Positions 7,439 through 19,078 of a stretch of 64,000 nucleotides of DNA are shown here, in pieces. The first letter of the stretch is position 1. Each line of letters starts with the position of its first letter. The stretch is taken from NCBI GenBank assembly GCA_013334965.1, contig JAAXWO010000001.1, positions 337,929 to 401,928 of the forward strand, given 5' to 3'. The position numbers were made by a program, and so were the translations under genes. The DNA is from Chlorobiaceae bacterium (GTDB taxonomy: Bacteria > Bacteroidota > Chlorobiia > Chlorobiales > Chlorobiaceae). Below the pieces are notes generated by a model that searched no databases, was not told where the DNA came from, and was given only the letters and a program-made list of their open reading frames with translations.

Positions 7439-9418
7439 TTAGTTCTCGTCTTCCTGTCCACGCAGGTTTTCAAGCACGCCGAAATCTTCGAGTGTCGTGA
7501 CATCGCCCTTGATCTCGTTCGAGGTGGCGAGTTCACGCAGCAGGCGCCGCATGATTTTGCCGCTACGGGTTTTCGGAAGTCCTTTCGCCCACCTGATTTC
7601 GTCAGGCTTCGCGATCGGGCCGATCTCCTTGGCTACATGGTTACGCAGCGATTCACGCAGCTTCATGTCGCCTTCGTACTCGTCCTTGAGGGTGACGAAC
7701 GCAACAAGGGCGTTACCCTTGATATCATCCGGACGGCTGACGACAGCGGCTTCAGCAACAGCCTCGTGAGAGACGAGGGCGCTTTCGACTTCGCTGGTAC
7801 CGAGACGGTGGCCTGAAACATTGACGACGTCGTCGACGCGGCCCATGATCCAGATGTATCCGTCATCGTCTTTCCTTGCACCGTCACCGGTGAAGTACAT
7901 GTTCTTGAACTCTGACCAATAGGTTTTCTCGTAGCGCTCGTTGTCACCGTAGATGGTCCTGAGCATAGAGGGCCATGGCCTCTTGATCACCAGGTATCCG
8001 CCTTCGTTGGCATCGCACGGGGTGCCGTCCTTGCGCACGACGTCCACCATGATGCCCGGCAGCGGACGGGTAGCAGTACCCGGCTTGGTCGGGGTTGCTC
8101 CAGGCAGCGGAGAGACCATGATGCCGCCGGTCTCGGTCTGCCACCATGTGTCGACGATAGGGCATTTTTCCTGTCCGACATATTTGTGGTACCACATCCA
8201 TGCTTCCGGGTTGATCGGCTCGCCGACCGTACCGAGGAGCCTGAGGGAGCTGAGGTCGTGTTTGGTGACCCATTCGTTGCCGGCGCGGATGAAGGCCCTG
8301 ATAGCCGTCGGGGCGGTGTAGAGGATGGTGACCTTGTGGCGGTTGATGATGTCCCAGAAACGGTCCCACTGCGGGTAGTTCGGGGCGCCTTCGTACATGA
8401 ACACGGTCGCGCCGTTGAGTAGCGGGCCGTAAGCCATGTAGGTGTGGCCGGTGATCCATCCTACGTCGGCCGTACAGAAGTAGATGTCCTCGTCCTTGAT
8501 GTCGAACACATATTTGAATGAGCTGGCCGCGTGAACCATGTAGCCTGCGGTGGTATGCAGGATGCCTTTGGGCTTGCCTGTGGAACCGCTGGTATAGAGG
8601 ACGAAGAGCGGATGCTCGGCATCAAGCTGTGCCGGCTCGCAGTCGTCGACAGCAAGGCCCATGAGGTCGTGCCACCAGTGATCCATGCCATCGTGCATGT
8701 GCACGGTCTCGTTGGTCACTTTCAGGACGATGACGCTTCTTACGGACGGAGTGTTGACGATAGCTTCGTCGACGATATTCTTGAGGTTGATGGAACCACC
8801 GCGGCGCCTGGTGCCGTCTGCGCAGATGACCAGCTTGGCACGGGAGTCGTTCACCCTCTCGGTGATGGCGTGAGCAGAGAACCCTGCGAAAATGACGTTG
8901 TGTACGGCGCCGACCCTTGCGCAGGCAAGAACGGCGATGATGAGCTCAGGCACCATACCCATGTAGATCGCAACCCTGTCGCCAGGCTTGATGCCGGCGA
9001 TTTTCAGGACGTTGGCGAATTTGCAGACCTGGCGGTGCAGTTCACCGTAGGTAAGGATGCGTTCGTTGCCCTCTTCACCTTCCCAGATGATGGCTGCCTT
9101 GTTTTTTCTCCAGCTTTTTACATGAACGTCGATGGCGTTGTAACAGATGTTCGTTTTGCCACCGTTAAACCATTTGGCATACGGAGGGTTCCAGTCAAGG
9201 ACAGTGTCCCATTTCTTGAACCAGTGGAATTGTTCCGCAATGTCACCCCAGTATTTGTCGGGATCTGCGGCAGCGTCCGCGTAGAGCTTTTCGTACTGCT
9301 CCATGCTTGAAACGATCGCCTGGGAGGAGAACTCTGCCGGCGGTGGAAATTTCCTCCGCTCTGACAACACCGAACTGATCGATTCCGAGGACTGGGCTGT
9401 TGTTTTCTCAGTAGCCAT
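7439..9418 (-). CDS. acs: Acetyl-CoA synthetase (AMP-forming)
   Basis: 659 residues, the usual length. It activates acetate to acetyl-CoA through acetyl-AMP, letting a phototroph assimilate acetate. The N-terminal acetyl-CoA synthetase domain ([19 protein letters not shown], residues 66-84) is followed by the AMP-binding loop [11 protein letters not shown] at 275-285. The acetate-pocket and adenylate region is [19 protein letters not shown]. The C-terminal lysine motif [13 protein letters not shown] has Lys621, the residue acetylated in regulated homologues. Single gene with a terminator downstream and 201 bases upstream before the end of leuS. Confidence 0.97.
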   Translation of the reverse strand: MATEKTTAQSSESISSVLSERRKFPPPAEFSSQAIVSSMEQYEKLYADAAADPDKYWGDIAEQFHWFKKWDTVLDWNPPYAKWFNGGKTNICYNAIDVHVKSWRKNKAAIIWEGEEGNERILTYGELHRQVCKFANVLKIAGIKPGDRVAIYMGMVPELIIAVLACARVGAVHNVIFAGFSAHAITERVNDSRAKLVICADGTRRRGGSINLKNIVDEAIVNTPSVRSVIVLKVTNETVHMHDGMDHWWHDLMGLAVDDCEPAQLDAEHPLFVLYTSGSTGKPKGILHTTAGYMVHAASSFKYVFDIKDEDIYFCTADVGWITGHTYMAYGPLLNGATVFMYEGAPNYPQWDRFWDIINRHKVTILYTAPTAIRAFIRAGNEWVTKHDLSSLRLLGTVGEPINPEAWMWYHKYVGQEKCPIVDTWWQTETGGIMVSPLPGATPTKPGTATRPLPGIMVDVVRKDGTPCDANEGGYLVIKRPWPSMLRTIYGDNERYEKTYWSEFKNMYFTGDGARKDDDGYIWIMGRVDDVVNVSGHRLGTSEVESALVSHEAVAEAAVVSRPDDIKGNALVAFVTLKDEYEGDMKLRESLRNHVAKEIGPIAKPDEIRWAKGLPKTRSGKIMRRLLRELATSNEIKGDVTTLEDFGVLENLRGQEDEN

Positions 9419-9619
9419 TGATAAACTGTTTTATTTATTGTAAAAAAACGACAACCACCCCTGTTGGGGAGGTTTGAGAGTACATACGGATGTTTCAGCC
9501 GGTGTTCGGGGCGGGCCCGGCTGACGGCCCTTCAAAATTGTTAATGCAGAATTTACATAAAAAAAACAGATGTTGCCAACAGCAGTTCCGATGGTCGTGA
9601 TTAAGCGGTAAGCCTCTTT

Positions 9620-12040
9620 TTACAGAGGCTTTACGGCGAAATTGACCAGTTTCCCGGGGACTACGATCTCTTTGACGATTGATTGTCCTTCGAGGAACTT
9701 CACGACGCTTTCGAGTTTTTTTGCTTCTTCGAGCAACTGCTCTTTCGGGCAATCGGCTGGAGCGTCATAGGTGCCCCTGAGTTTACCGTTGACCTGCACG
9801 GCGATAGTCACGACATCATCTTTGGCCATGGACGGGTCGAAGAGAGGCCATGCGGCTCCGCTGATGGACTGTTCATGGCCAAGCGTCTGCCAGAGCTCTT
9901 CGGTGATGTGCGGCGCGAATGGCGAGAGCAGAAGAAGAACGGTTTCGACGGCTTCCCGGCTGTAGCAGCCTGCCTTGTGGAGTTCGTTGACAAGTACCAT
10001 CATTTCAGAGATGGCCGTGTTGAACTTCAGAAGTTCCGTGTCTTCGGATACCTTCCTGATCGCCTTGTGCATCCTTTTCAGGACCGCATGTCCGGGTTTT
10101 TCTTCGGTTATTCTCAGTGAGGTCTCGTTTTCAGCATAGACCAGCCTCCAGACCTTGCTGAGGAACCTGCTGATGCCTTCGATGCCGTTGGTGTTCCATG
10201 GCTTGACCTGTTCGAGCGGTCCGAGGAACATTTCGTAGAGCCTGACAGCGTCAGCTCCGTAAGTGCTCAGGACAAGGTCTGCAGGGATGACGTTGCCGCG
10301 CGATTTGGACATTTTTTCGTTGTCTTCGCCGAGGATCATGCCCTGGTTGAAGAGTCTTTGGAAAGGCTCCTTTGTGCTCACGACGCCGAGGTCATAGAGC
10401 ACCTTGTGCCAGAACCTGGAATAGAGCAGGTGCAGCACGGCGTGCTCTGCGCCTCCGATGTAGAGGTCGACGTTCATCCAGTAGCGCTCTCTTGAGGGGT
10501 CTATCAGTTTTTCAGCGTTGGCGGGATCGATGAACCGGAGGTAATACCAGCAGCTGCCGGCCCACTGGGGCATGGTGTTTGTCTCGCGGCGGTAACGTCC
10601 GTGCTCGTCGGATCCGATCAGCCACTCCTCAATGTTGGCAAGCGGAGATTCCCCTGTTGATGTCGGATGGTAGGCTTCCACTTCGGGGAGGGTCAGCGGA
10701 AGGTTGGTCTCGTGGCGCATGGTCCCGTCTTCGTAATGCTTGATCGGGATCGGTTCGCCCCAGTACCTCTGGCGGCTGAATATCCAGTCCCTGAGCCTGT
10801 AGTTGACGGTTCTTTTCCCTTTTCCTTTTGACTCAAGCCATGTCGCCATGCGATCGAAGGCCGCCTTGAACGGCAGTCCGTCGATGCTGATCTCGTCGTT
10901 TGACGAGTTAACGCTGACGCTTTCCTTGGCTTCGAACACGGCCTCCTGGACATCGTGTGGACTCTTGACGACCTCCCTGATCGGAAGGCCGAATTTTTTG
11001 GCGAACTCCCAGTCACGACTGTCGTGCGCCGGGACGGACATGATGGCCCCCGTGCCGTAGCTGGTCAGGACGAAGTCTGAAATCCAAACAGGGAGGGCCT
11101 CCCCGGTGGCAGGGTTGATGGCGTAGGAGCCGGTGAAGACGCCTGTTTTATCTTTCTGCAGGCCGGTCCTTTCAAGTTCGGTCTTCAGTTTGGCCTGTTC
11201 GATGTATGCCTTGACCGCGGTGAGCTGCTGGGCCGTGGCCAGCTTTTCGGCCATCGGGTGCTCAGGCGAAATGACCAGGTAGGTGGCGCCGAAAAGGGTG
11301 TCGGGCCGGGTGGTGTAAACCCTGAGGTTCGTGCGGTGGCAGCGGAGTTCGAAATCGATCTCAACGCCTTCAGAGCGGCCGATCCAGTTGCGCTGCATCT
11401 GCTTGACGTTCTCGGGCCAATCGAGTCCATCCAGGTCTTCGAGCAGCCGTTCAGCATACGCGGTGATCTTCAGCACCCACTGCCTGAGCGGTTTCCGGAC
11501 GACCGTATAGCCGTCAGCCAGCTTTTCGTCGACCTCTTCGTTTGCCAGAACGACCTTGAGCTCTTCGCACCAGTTGACGTCGATCTCGGACATGTAGGCC
11601 AGCCCCATTTCATGGAGCTTCAGGAATATCCATTGCGTCCACTTGAAGTAGCCGGGGTCGGTCGTATTGATCTCACGGCTCCAGTCGTAGGAGAACCCCA
11701 TGCTCTTGAGGGTATCCCGGAAACTTGAGATGTTGATTTCGGTGGTGAGTCTCGGATGGGTGCCTGTCTTGATGGCAAACTGTTCTGCCGGTAATCCGAA
11801 CGCGTCCCAGCCCATCGGGTGCAGGACGTTGAATCCGCGGCACCTTTTGTAGCGGGTGATGATGTCTGTGGCTGTGTAACCTTCAAGATGGCCGACATGA
11901 AGTCCTGAACCGCTGGGGTAGGGGAACATGTCGAGCACATAATATTTGGGCTTGTTCTGGTCGGTGCCTGTGGCGAAGGTGTTCTGCTCCGCCCAGCGAG
12001 CCTGCCATTTCTTTTCTGTCGCTGAAAAATCGTACCTCAT
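9620..12040 (-). CDS. leuS: Leucyl-tRNA synthetase
   Basis: 806 residues, a class I synthetase charging tRNA-Leu. The HIGH-type signature [15 protein letters not shown] lies at about 41-55 and the KMSKS loop ([15 protein letters not shown]) in the second half. The inserted CP1 editing domain is recognisable from [14 protein letters not shown] and [11 protein letters not shown]. The C-terminal anticodon-binding and tail domains are complete (VNGKLRGT). The stop codon sits in a short imperfect hairpin at about 9607-9632. The gene is transcribed leftward and lies downstream of pnp's terminator, so it is probably a separate transcript. Confidence 0.97.
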   Translation of the reverse strand: MRYDFSATEKKWQARWAEQNTFATGTDQNKPKYYVLDMFPYPSGSGLHVGHLEGYTATDIITRYKRCRGFNVLHPMGWDAFGLPAEQFAIKTGTHPRLTTEINISSFRDTLKSMGFSYDWSREINTTDPGYFKWTQWIFLKLHEMGLAYMSEIDVNWCEELKVVLANEEVDEKLADGYTVVRKPLRQWVLKITAYAERLLEDLDGLDWPENVKQMQRNWIGRSEGVEIDFELRCHRTNLRVYTTRPDTLFGATYLVISPEHPMAEKLATAQQLTAVKAYIEQAKLKTELERTGLQKDKTGVFTGSYAINPATGEALPVWISDFVLTSYGTGAIMSVPAHDSRDWEFAKKFGLPIREVVKSPHDVQEAVFEAKESVSVNSSNDEISIDGLPFKAAFDRMATWLESKGKGKRTVNYRLRDWIFSRQRYWGEPIPIKHYEDGTMRHETNLPLTLPEVEAYHPTSTGESPLANIEEWLIGSDEHGRYRRETNTMPQWAGSCWYYLRFIDPANAEKLIDPSRERYWMNVDLYIGGAEHAVLHLLYSRFWHKVLYDLGVVSTKEPFQRLFNQGMILGEDNEKMSKSRGNVIPADLVLSTYGADAVRLYEMFLGPLEQVKPWNTNGIEGISRFLSKVWRLVYAENETSLRITEEKPGHAVLKRMHKAIRKVSEDTELLKFNTAISEMMVLVNELHKAGCYSREAVETVLLLLSPFAPHITEELWQTLGHEQSISGAAWPLFDPSMAKDDVVTIAVQVNGKLRGTYDAPADCPKEQLLEEAKKLESVVKFLEGQSIVKEIVVPGKLVNFAVKPL

Positions 12041-12114
12041 GTTGCTGTGTCGTTTTCAAGAATCGCTTTTTATTCAGGAAGGCCGGGTTAAACCTGCCGG
12101 CGTCGTGAATGAAA

Positions 12115-12155
12115 AAAAGGCAGTGCAGAGATCAAGAACTCCTGCACTGCCTTCT
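12115..12155 (-). terminator. Rho-independent terminator of pnp
   Basis: Arms AAGGCAGTGCAG (12117-12128) and CTGCACTGCCTT (12142-12153) pair perfectly. On the minus strand the stem is followed by a run of seven T, directly downstream of the pnp stop. Confidence 0.9.
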
Positions 12156-12172
12156 GTTTCGTGACCGTATCG

Positions 12173-14362
12173 TCAGTTCCGCTCGGACGGGGCAGGATTT
12201 TCTGCGCCCTCTTCGAGCAGTGCCCTCATGGAGAGGGCGAACTTGGTCTTGCCGGTACGCGGGTCCTTGCGCACGTCGATCAGCTTGACTTTCACCCTGT
12301 CGCCGGGCTTCAGCACGTCGCTGACCTTGGCGATGCGTTCGCGTGAAATTTCCGAGATGTGAACCAGTCCGTCGGTTTTCGGCAGGAACTCAACGAAAGC
12401 GCCGAGATCGTCGCGGATGTCACGTACTTTGCCCATGTAGATCGTGCCGACTTCCGGCTTGGAGATCAGGGTCTTGATCGTGTCGACTGCGGCTGCCGTA
12501 CCTTCCGGGCTTGAGCAGGCGATGGTCACGGTGCCGTCGTCCTCGATGTTGATCTCTGCACCGGTCTCTTCGGTAATGCTCCTGATGGTTTCGCCGCCCT
12601 TGCCGATGACCATGCCGATGGCATCGACAGGAATCTGGATGGTGGTCAGGCGAGGGGCGTACTTGCCGATGTCCTGGCGTGCTTCCGGAAGGGCCTCGTT
12701 CATGACGTCGAGGATGTGCAGGCGGCCTTTGCGTGCCTGTTCGAGAGCCGTTTCAAGGATATGGTAGTCGAGGCCGTCGATCTTGATGTCCATCTGGCAA
12801 GCCGTGATTCCGTCCCTGGTGCCGGAGACCTTGAAGTCCATGTCGCCGAGATGGTCCTCATTGCCGAGGATGTCCGACAGCACCGCGTAATTGTCACCTT
12901 CCTTGATCAGGCCCATGGCGATGCCGGAGACAGATTTTTTCAGCGGTACGCCGCCATCCATTGCCGCCAGCGTGCCGCCGCAGACCGAAGCCATCGACGA
13001 CGAGCCGTTGGACTCCAGAATGTCGGAAACGATACGCACGGTGTACGGGAACTCCTGTTCCGGAGGCATGACCATCTTGATGGCGCGTTCGGCAAGGTTG
13101 CCGTGACCGATTTCGCGACGTCCTGTGCCGCCCAGCCTGCCTGTTTCGCCGACAGAGAAGGGTGGGAAGTTGTAGTGCAGCATGAAGCGCTTGTCGCGGT
13201 CGTCGGTCAGCGTGTCGACCGACTGGGCGTCTTTCTTGGTGCCGAGGGTCAGTGTGACGAGCGCCTGGGTTTCTCCGCGGGTGAAGAGCGCCGATCCGTG
13301 GGCCCTGGGGATGAGTCCGAGCTCTATGCTGATCGGGCGGACCTCTTCGAGAGTCCTGCCGTCGAGGCGCTTCTTGTCGTCGAGGATCATGTGACGCATC
13401 ATCTTCTTTTCGACAGAGTGGATGCAGTCATCGATCATATGCTCGTTGAGGAAGAGCGCTTTTGTCGGGTCGGCGGCAATGTCATCGGCGCTGATGATGG
13501 CGCTGAAGTGTGCAACGGTTTTCTTGATCGTCTCCTTGTAAACGGCCTTGGTCCTGTCGGCGCGCTCTTCCTTGGCCAGCGGCATGTAGGCCAGCTCCTT
13601 GAGCTGCGCGGCGCAGAGGTCCTCGACTACGGCGACAAGTTCGGCCGGAGGCAGAAGGGGAGTGAAGGAGCGTTTCGCTTTTGCCACTTCTGCGGCGAGT
13701 TCTTTCTGGAGGCGGCAGATCTTCTTGATCGCATCGTGACCGTGCTTGATGGCTTCAAGCATATCGGCTTCGGAGATCTCCTTCATTTCGCCCTCGAGCA
13801 TGCAGATGGTATCCTCGGTTCCGCCGATGCAGATGTCGAGGTCGCTGTTGGTCAGCTCGTTGATGTCGGGATTGATGACGAACTGTCCGTTGATGCGTCC
13901 GACGCGAACTTCGGACATCGGGTTTGCGAAAGGCACATCCGAAACCATGATGGCTGCCGAAGCGGCGATGCCGCCGAGTACGTCGGCGTCATTGATCGTG
14001 TCCGAAGAAATGACCGATATGATGATCTGGGTCTCCTGGAGATAGCCGTCAGGAAAAAGCGGACGAAGCGCGCGGTCGATCAGGCGGGCGGAAAGGATCT
14101 CTTTCTCGGAAGGGCGACCTTCCCGTTTGAAGAAGCCGCCGGGGAACTTGCCGGCTGCTGAATATTTTTCACGGTATTCGACCTGAAGAGGGAAAAAGTC
14201 CTGGTTTGGAGATGGTGGCGTCTTGCTCGATACGACTGTTGCGATCACCATGGTGTCATGAAGACTTACGACTGCGGCGCCGTCAGCCTGTTTCGCCATT
14301 TTTCCGGTTTCGATCGTGATTTTTTTGCCCAATCCAAGATCGATTTCTTTTTTAATAAACAT
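12173..14362 (-). CDS. pnp: Polyribonucleotide nucleotidyltransferase (PNPase)
   Basis: 729 residues. A trimeric 3'-5' phosphorolytic exoribonuclease of the RNA degradosome. Domains in order: first RNase PH domain (about 1-140), an all-helical linker, second RNase PH domain (about 310-540) including [20 protein letters not shown], a KH domain near 565-625 with the [14 protein letters not shown] loop, and an S1 domain near 632-700 ([17 protein letters not shown]). The second RNase PH copy carries the phosphate site seen as [13 protein letters not shown]. The start region [21 protein letters not shown] is typical. It lies 193 bases downstream of the panC stop on the same strand. Confidence 0.97.
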   Translation of the reverse strand: MFIKKEIDLGLGKKITIETGKMAKQADGAAVVSLHDTMVIATVVSSKTPPSPNQDFFPLQVEYREKYSAAGKFPGGFFKREGRPSEKEILSARLIDRALRPLFPDGYLQETQIIISVISSDTINDADVLGGIAASAAIMVSDVPFANPMSEVRVGRINGQFVINPDINELTNSDLDICIGGTEDTICMLEGEMKEISEADMLEAIKHGHDAIKKICRLQKELAAEVAKAKRSFTPLLPPAELVAVVEDLCAAQLKELAYMPLAKEERADRTKAVYKETIKKTVAHFSAIISADDIAADPTKALFLNEHMIDDCIHSVEKKMMRHMILDDKKRLDGRTLEEVRPISIELGLIPRAHGSALFTRGETQALVTLTLGTKKDAQSVDTLTDDRDKRFMLHYNFPPFSVGETGRLGGTGRREIGHGNLAERAIKMVMPPEQEFPYTVRIVSDILESNGSSSMASVCGGTLAAMDGGVPLKKSVSGIAMGLIKEGDNYAVLSDILGNEDHLGDMDFKVSGTRDGITACQMDIKIDGLDYHILETALEQARKGRLHILDVMNEALPEARQDIGKYAPRLTTIQIPVDAIGMVIGKGGETIRSITEETGAEINIEDDGTVTIACSSPEGTAAAVDTIKTLISKPEVGTIYMGKVRDIRDDLGAFVEFLPKTDGLVHISEISRERIAKVSDVLKPGDRVKVKLIDVRKDPRTGKTKFALSMRALLEEGAENPAPSERN

Positions 14363-14555
14363 GGAAATCAGTTGAAGTTAGTGATGATGAACCTCTTCGT
14401 CAGACCTTTTTCGATGGTGTGCCGCTGGAGTTTTTCAGGGCTCGAATGCAGGTCCTGGTCGATACGAAATCAAAAATTTAAAGTGCGCTAATATAATATA
14501 AAAAACTTGCCTTCCAGTACAGGGCCCTCCCAATAATAGTGCCGCAATCGAGTCC

Positions 14556-15410
14556 TCAGGGACAGACGAACCTCCAGTTGTCGATGAGCCTTGTCGTTCC
14601 GATGCGGACGGCCATGACCAGGCGATAAGCTTTCCCGGGTAGGGCTTTATCTGCAGGCTCGAAGGTCTCGTCGTCGACGAAGGAGACGTAGTCGGGATCT
14701 GCGTCAGGCATTGAGCGGATGAGCGATTCTGCCTCTTCGGCGATGACTGCAAGATCGGTTCTGCCTTCACCGGTTTCGATCTCTGCGTGGCAGATGCCAC
14801 GGTAAAGTACGGTGGCCTGTTCCCGTTCCGAGGAGGAGAGGTAAATGTTGCGGGAACTGGTCGCAAGCCCGTCGCTTTCCCGTGCGATCGGTGCGCCGAT
14901 GATCTTCGTTCCGATGTTCAGTTCACCGGTGACTTTCCTGATCAGGGTAAGCTGCTGGGCGTCTTTTTCGCCGAATATGGCGATATGCGGCTGTGTTATG
15001 TTGAGCAGTTTGACGACGACGGTGGCCACGCCGCTGAAATGGCCGGGCCTTGACCTGCCTTCGAACAGGCTGGATATCGGGCCGGGGTCGATCGTCGTAT
15101 GGAACCCTTCCGGGTACATTTTTTCCGGAGATGGGACGAAAAGATAGTCTATCCCTGCAGAACGGGCGAGGGCGGCGTCCTGTTCGAACGGCCTCGGGTA
15201 GCGGTGGAAATCCTCGCCGGGTCCGAACTGCGTCGGATTGACGAAGATGGTCATGATCACGGTTCCGGCTTTCTGTTTCGCGATCCGGACCAGGCTGAGA
15301 TGCCCGTTGTGGAGGGCGCCCATGGTCATGACGACCCCTATGAACTGATGCTGTAGCCGGAGGCTTTCGGCTATCGACTGCATCTCGGCCGGTTCAGTGA
15401 TGATCTGCAT
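14556..15410 (-). CDS. panC: Pantothenate synthetase (pantoate-beta-alanine ligase)
   Basis: 284 residues from the ATG at 15410 ([10 protein letters not shown]). The longer open frame to 15467 reads into rsmI and is not family-like. It joins pantoate and beta-alanine with ATP, the last step to pantothenate for CoA. Signatures: [17 protein letters not shown] with the HIGH-like [22 protein letters not shown]; and [13 protein letters not shown] with the family's KDxQQ pattern. SRNIYLSS is also present. The start overlaps the end of rsmI by 17 bases, so the two are translationally linked. Confidence 0.95.
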   Translation of the reverse strand: MQIITEPAEMQSIAESLRLQHQFIGVVMTMGALHNGHLSLVRIAKQKAGTVIMTIFVNPTQFGPGEDFHRYPRPFEQDAALARSAGIDYLFVPSPEKMYPEGFHTTIDPGPISSLFEGRSRPGHFSGVATVVVKLLNITQPHIAIFGEKDAQQLTLIRKVTGELNIGTKIIGAPIARESDGLATSSRNIYLSSSEREQATVLYRGICHAEIETGEGRTDLAVIAEEAESLIRSMPDADPDYVSFVDDETFEPADKALPGKAYRLVMAVRIGTTRLIDNWRFVCP

Positions 15411-16125
15411 GCTCTTTTTTCTGTTTTGAACGTTTACCTGCCGGGTGGACCACCACGACGAACTCACCCCGCATTTTACCGTTCGAAAAATGTTCCAGCA
15501 ACGAGTCGGGTGTGCCGGTTACATACTCTTCGTGCATCTTGGTGATCTCGCGGGCGACGAAGAGTTCTGCATCAGGGAAACTGTTTTTAAGCTCTTCGAA
15601 AAGCCTGCCGATCCTGTGTGGAGACTCATAGAGGACGATGGTGCTCTCAAGGGATACCAGGAATTCGAGGCGGGTTTTCCGTCCCTTTTTGTGGGGCAGG
15701 AACCCCGCGAAGAAGAAGCTGCTGACCGGAAGGGGGCAGACCGACAACGCCGCCGTCAGCGCGCTCGCCCCGGGAACCGGGACAATGCCGAACCCCCTGG
15801 CATGGATCGCGTTGGCCATCGTATAGCCGGGGTCGCTGATGCCCGGGGTGCCTGCATCGGTGACCATGGCGACGTCCGTACCCTCTTCGAGGAGCGCACA
15901 GACCTGGCCGACGGCGCGTTCCTCGTTGAAGCTATGGTAGCTGAGCAGCTTTTTGCCCTGGATGCCGAAATGCCTGAGCAGGATGGAGGTGTGCCTGGTG
16001 TCTTCACAGGCGATCGCCCCTGCTTCACGGAGGGTGTTTACTGCCCTGTAGGTCATGTCGTCGAGATTGCCGAGCGGAGTGGCCACGACATAGAGCGTGC
16101 CGGTATGTTGGTCGCGGGTATTCAA
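15394..16125 (-). CDS. rsmI: 16S rRNA (cytidine-1402 2'-O)-methyltransferase RsmI
   Basis: About 243 residues. A tetrapyrrole-methylase-fold enzyme that methylates C1402 in the ribosomal P site. Motifs: [19 protein letters not shown] at the N-terminus, [17 protein letters not shown], the SAM loop [14 protein letters not shown], and [19 protein letters not shown]. No ATG lies near the expected N-terminus. The best start is TTG at 16125, with AGGA ten bases upstream on the minus strand. A 399-residue frame open as far as 16593 has a non-homologous N-terminal part antisense to the ABC gene and is rejected. It diverges from that ABC ATPase and overlaps panC. Confidence 0.88.
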   Translation of the reverse strand: MNTRDQHTGTLYVVATPLGNLDDMTYRAVNTLREAGAIACEDTRHTSILLRHFGIQGKKLLSYHSFNEERAVGQVCALLEEGTDVAMVTDAGTPGISDPGYTMANAIHARGFGIVPVPGASALTAALSVCPLPVSSFFFAGFLPHKKGRKTRLEFLVSLESTIVLYESPHRIGRLFEELKNSFPDAELFVAREITKMHEEYVTGTPDSLLEHFSNGKMRGEFVVVVHPAGKRSKQKKEHADHH

Positions 16126-16225
16126 TATATTACGGTCCTGTCCCGGTGAATGGCGGTGCGCTTTGATTGGATGTTTAAGCTTGTATATTAGTATAGCAAA
16201 AAATATGACAAACAGATGTGAACCA

Positions 16226-17209
16226 ATGCAGCATGAAGAGATCCTGTCGGTAAGCGATCTGAAGGTACATTTTCCGGTCAGGAGCGCCGGACTGTTCGGC
16301 GGAGGAACGGTTGCCAGGGCGGTCAACGGCGTGTCGTTCGAGGTCATGAAGGGCGAAACCCTCGGTCTGGTGGGTGAGTCCGGATGCGGAAAGACGACCC
16401 TCGGAAGGGCGATCGTGCGCCTGGTACAGCCTTCAAGGGGCGGTAAAATCGTGTTCCGTGGCCGCGACATCACATCGCTCGACAACCGCCGGTTCAGGCC
16501 GTTGCGTACCGAGATGCAGATGATCTTCCAGGATCCGTTCGGCTCCCTCAATCCGCGGTTGACGGTCGGCCAGATGCTCGGCGAGGTGCTCAAGGTTCAC
16601 GGAGTCACCAGGGGGACTCATGAGACCGGCGCAAAGATCCGGCAACTTCTCGATACGGTAGGACTCAACAGGGAGTACGCCGATCGCTATCCACATGAAT
16701 TCTCCGGTGGCCAGCGCCAGCGGGTGGGCATCGCCAGGGCTCTGGCCGTCAATCCCTCGTTCATCATCTGCGACGAACCGGTTTCGGCGCTCGATGTGTC
16801 GATCCAGTCACAGATCATCAACCTGCTCAAGGATCTGCAGCGGGAGTTAGGACTTACCTACCTGTTTATCGCCCACGACCTTTCGGTGGTCGAGTACATT
16901 TCAGACCGGGTTGCCGTGATGTATCTCGGAAAGATTGTCGAGATCGCCGATGGTGAAACGCTTTATTCCAACCCCAAACACCCATATACGCAGGCCCTCC
17001 TGTCTGCGATCCCGATGCCCGAGCTTGGCCGTCACAGGGAGCGCATCGTCCTGAAAGGCGATCTGCCCGGTCCGATGACGATCTCCAAAGGGTGCAGCTT
17101 CCATCCCCGATGCCCCTATGCCAAAGAGGCGTGTCGTGAGCGGGAGCCTGCACTGCTGGCTCTGAAGGACGACCCACGGCATCGGGTAAGCTGCCTGCTT
17201 TGCGAGTGA
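16226..17209 (+). CDS. Oligopeptide/dipeptide ABC transporter ATP-binding protein (OppF/DppF type)
   Basis: 327 residues from the ATG at 16226; an ATG at 16205 would add seven. It has Walker A GESGCGKTT, signature FSGGQRQRVGIARAL, Walker B IICDEPVSALD, and the C-terminal oligopeptide/dipeptide extension with RCPYAKEACRER, whose cysteines mark OppD/OppF-type proteins. These ATPases power import of peptides, nickel or similar solutes and normally work with a second ATPase, two permeases and a binding protein. Here it stands alone. A binding protein and one permease are at 34.5-37.3 kb, so the transporter is either split across the genome or this subunit serves several systems. sppA follows 21 bases later. 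Confidence 0.9.
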   Translation: MQHEEILSVSDLKVHFPVRSAGLFGGGTVARAVNGVSFEVMKGETLGLVGESGCGKTTLGRAIVRLVQPSRGGKIVFRGRDITSLDNRRFRPLRTEMQMIFQDPFGSLNPRLTVGQMLGEVLKVHGVTRGTHETGAKIRQLLDTVGLNREYADRYPHEFSGGQRQRVGIARALAVNPSFIICDEPVSALDVSIQSQIINLLKDLQRELGLTYLFIAHDLSVVEYISDRVAVMYLGKIVEIADGETLYSNPKHPYTQALLSAIPMPELGRHRERIVLKGDLPGPMTISKGCSFHPRCPYAKEACREREPALLALKDDPRHRVSCLLCE

Positions 17210-17230
17210 TTCACGACTGAAAGGAGACTC

Positions 17231-19021
17231 ATGGAAGGAAATAGAAAAAAAGGGGGATGCTTCAGGACGGGATGCCTTACGGTGACCGTCGTCGCCCTGC
17301 TGCTTGTTGGCGCTGCCATACTGCTTCACCTATGGGGGAAAAAGCTTCCCGAACATTTCGTGCTCAGGCTGCCCTTGAGCGGGCAGATCGACGAACGTCC
17401 ATCCGATCAGGGTGCGTTTCCTTTCAATTCTGCTCGCCAGCAGTTGTCGCTCGAAGAGCTGATGGCCATATTGGACCGTGCCGGCACGGACCGTCGCGTC
17501 GATTCCGTAGTGCTCGAAATCGACGGGCTTTCAGCCCCGTCAGCCAAGATCCAGGAGTTGAGGAGTTCCATCGACGCGTTCAGGAAATCCGGCAAAAAGG
17601 TGGTTGCGTTTCTTCGCAGTCCGGAAGACAAGGATTACATGCTGGCCGTGGCATGCGATTCGGTGGTGGTCCAGAAGGGTTCATGGCTGTTGCTCGATGG
17701 TCTGAAGGCCGAGCTGTTCTTCTTTGCAGAACCCCTCAGGAAGCTGGGTATCGGTTTTCAGGCCGCCCAGTGGAAAAAGTACAAGAGCGGCATCGAGCCG
17801 TTCACCAGGAGTTCGGCAAGCCCGGAATACCGTGAAGAGGTCAATGCGCTGCTTGATGAGTCCTGGTCGGATTACCTCGATTATGTATCCCGTCGTCGAG
17901 GCATAGGCCGTGAAGCGTTTGCAGCCGTCATCGATTCCCTCGCTGTTCTCTCTCCGGAAAAAGCGCTCAGCCTTCACCTCATCGACCGTGTTGCCAGTGC
18001 CCATCAGTTCGAGAAAGGCTATGAACGGCAATCAGGAGTAATGGCCCGGGATCTTTTCGTGGGGGCTGGCGACTATCTTGAAGCGACAGGCGGAATGAGG
18101 CCGGGCGGTATCGGCGATCGCATAGCCGTGGTCAATATCGCAGGTCCGATCGTCAGTTCGGGAGGCGTCGGTGAGATGGGGGATGCGGAGGGCATTGACG
18201 TGGCATCCCTGAAGCATGCTCTCGAAACCGCGCTCGACGACCGCAACGTCAAGGCGATCGTGCTCAGGATCGACAGCCCAGGGGGAGATGCCCTGGCAGC
18301 GGCTTCCATGCTCGAACTTCTCGACGATGCAAAAACGAAAAAGCCGATCGTTGCATCGATGTCCGGAGTTGCGGCGTCGGGCGGTTACATGGTGGCGCTT
18401 GCATCCGACAGGATTTTCGCAGAACCGTTGACCCTTACCGGTTCCATCGGCGTGTTCGCGCTCAAACCCGATGTGAGCGGCCTGCTGGAGAAGAGCGGCG
18501 TGCGCCGGGAGGTTGTGGCCAGGGGGAAATTCGCCGATGCCTATACCCCCTTCAAGTCATTTGACGACGCCTCTTTCCGAAAGTTTGTCGATACCTCCGG
18601 CGAGATCTACCGTGACTTCACCGGAATGGTTGCGGCCCGGAGAAAGATGACTCCGAAACAGGTAGACGCCGTTGCGGGAGGCCGTGTATGGAGCGGTCAG
18701 CGCGCTCTTTCAGTCAAATTGGTCGATCGGATCGGGGGGCTTTCCGATGCCGTGGCCGAGGCGAAGAAACTGGCGCGGATGGATCCGAAAAAAACGACGA
18801 ATCTACTCTACCTGCCGGCTCGTAAAACCGTGGTCGACTATCTTTTTGACGGTGAAGCGGCGGAGTTGGCGACAACTGTTTCAACTCGTCTCGCAAGGGA
18901 GTCTGTGCTGGGCCTTCTGCCATTCGGTCAAATGCCCGGCATGGGTACGGCTCGTATGCTGCTGCGTTCCTATTCCCCGCAGGTGCTTGCTGTCGATCCC
19001 GTAGAGGTGCACATCCGTTGA
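17231..19021 (+). CDS. sppA: Signal peptide peptidase SppA (67K type, S49 family)
   Basis: 596 residues with a strong ribosome binding site (AAGGAGACTC) directly before the ATG. One N-terminal membrane anchor covers about residues 14-34. The two tandem S49 domains of the 67K type are present. The catalytic dyad can be placed: Lys185 in WKKYKSG of the first domain and Ser383 in VAASGGYMVALASDR of the second. SppA cleaves leftover signal peptides in the membrane. It lies 21 bases after the ABC ATPase gene and may share its transcript. It ends at a 12-bp hairpin before the convergent comM. Confidence 0.95.
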   Translation: MEGNRKKGGCFRTGCLTVTVVALLLVGAAILLHLWGKKLPEHFVLRLPLSGQIDERPSDQGAFPFNSARQQLSLEELMAILDRAGTDRRVDSVVLEIDGLSAPSAKIQELRSSIDAFRKSGKKVVAFLRSPEDKDYMLAVACDSVVVQKGSWLLLDGLKAELFFFAEPLRKLGIGFQAAQWKKYKSGIEPFTRSSASPEYREEVNALLDESWSDYLDYVSRRRGIGREAFAAVIDSLAVLSPEKALSLHLIDRVASAHQFEKGYERQSGVMARDLFVGAGDYLEATGGMRPGGIGDRIAVVNIAGPIVSSGGVGEMGDAEGIDVASLKHALETALDDRNVKAIVLRIDSPGGDALAAASMLELLDDAKTKKPIVASMSGVAASGGYMVALASDRIFAEPLTLTGSIGVFALKPDVSGLLEKSGVRREVVARGKFADAYTPFKSFDDASFRKFVDTSGEIYRDFTGMVAARRKMTPKQVDAVAGGRVWSGQRALSVKLVDRIGGLSDAVAEAKKLARMDPKKTTNLLYLPARKTVVDYLFDGEAAELATTVSTRLARESVLGLLPFGQMPGMGTARMLLRSYSPQVLAVDPVEVHIR

Positions 19022-19030
19022 ACCCCTTTG

Positions 19031-19061
19031 TCAGGCGGATGCGCTCACGGCATCCGCCTGA
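19031..19061. terminator. Hairpin between convergent sppA and comM
   Basis: Perfect 12-base arms TCAGGCGGATGC and GCATCCGCCTGA with a 7-base loop lie between the two stop codons. The T-tract is weak (TCCCTTTCT). Confidence 0.75.
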
Positions 19062-19078
19062 TCCCTTTCTCCTCCTTC

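Noticed and set aside
12716..14161. 481-codon plus-strand open frame across pnp
   Set aside because: It is exactly antisense to the conserved RNase PH domains of pnp and resembles no family; long antisense frames are common in GC-rich genes.
16126..16593. Extended N-terminus of rsmI (to 399 residues)
   Set aside because: The added part is antisense to the ABC ATPase gene and not homologous to RsmI; the TTG at 16125 fits family length.
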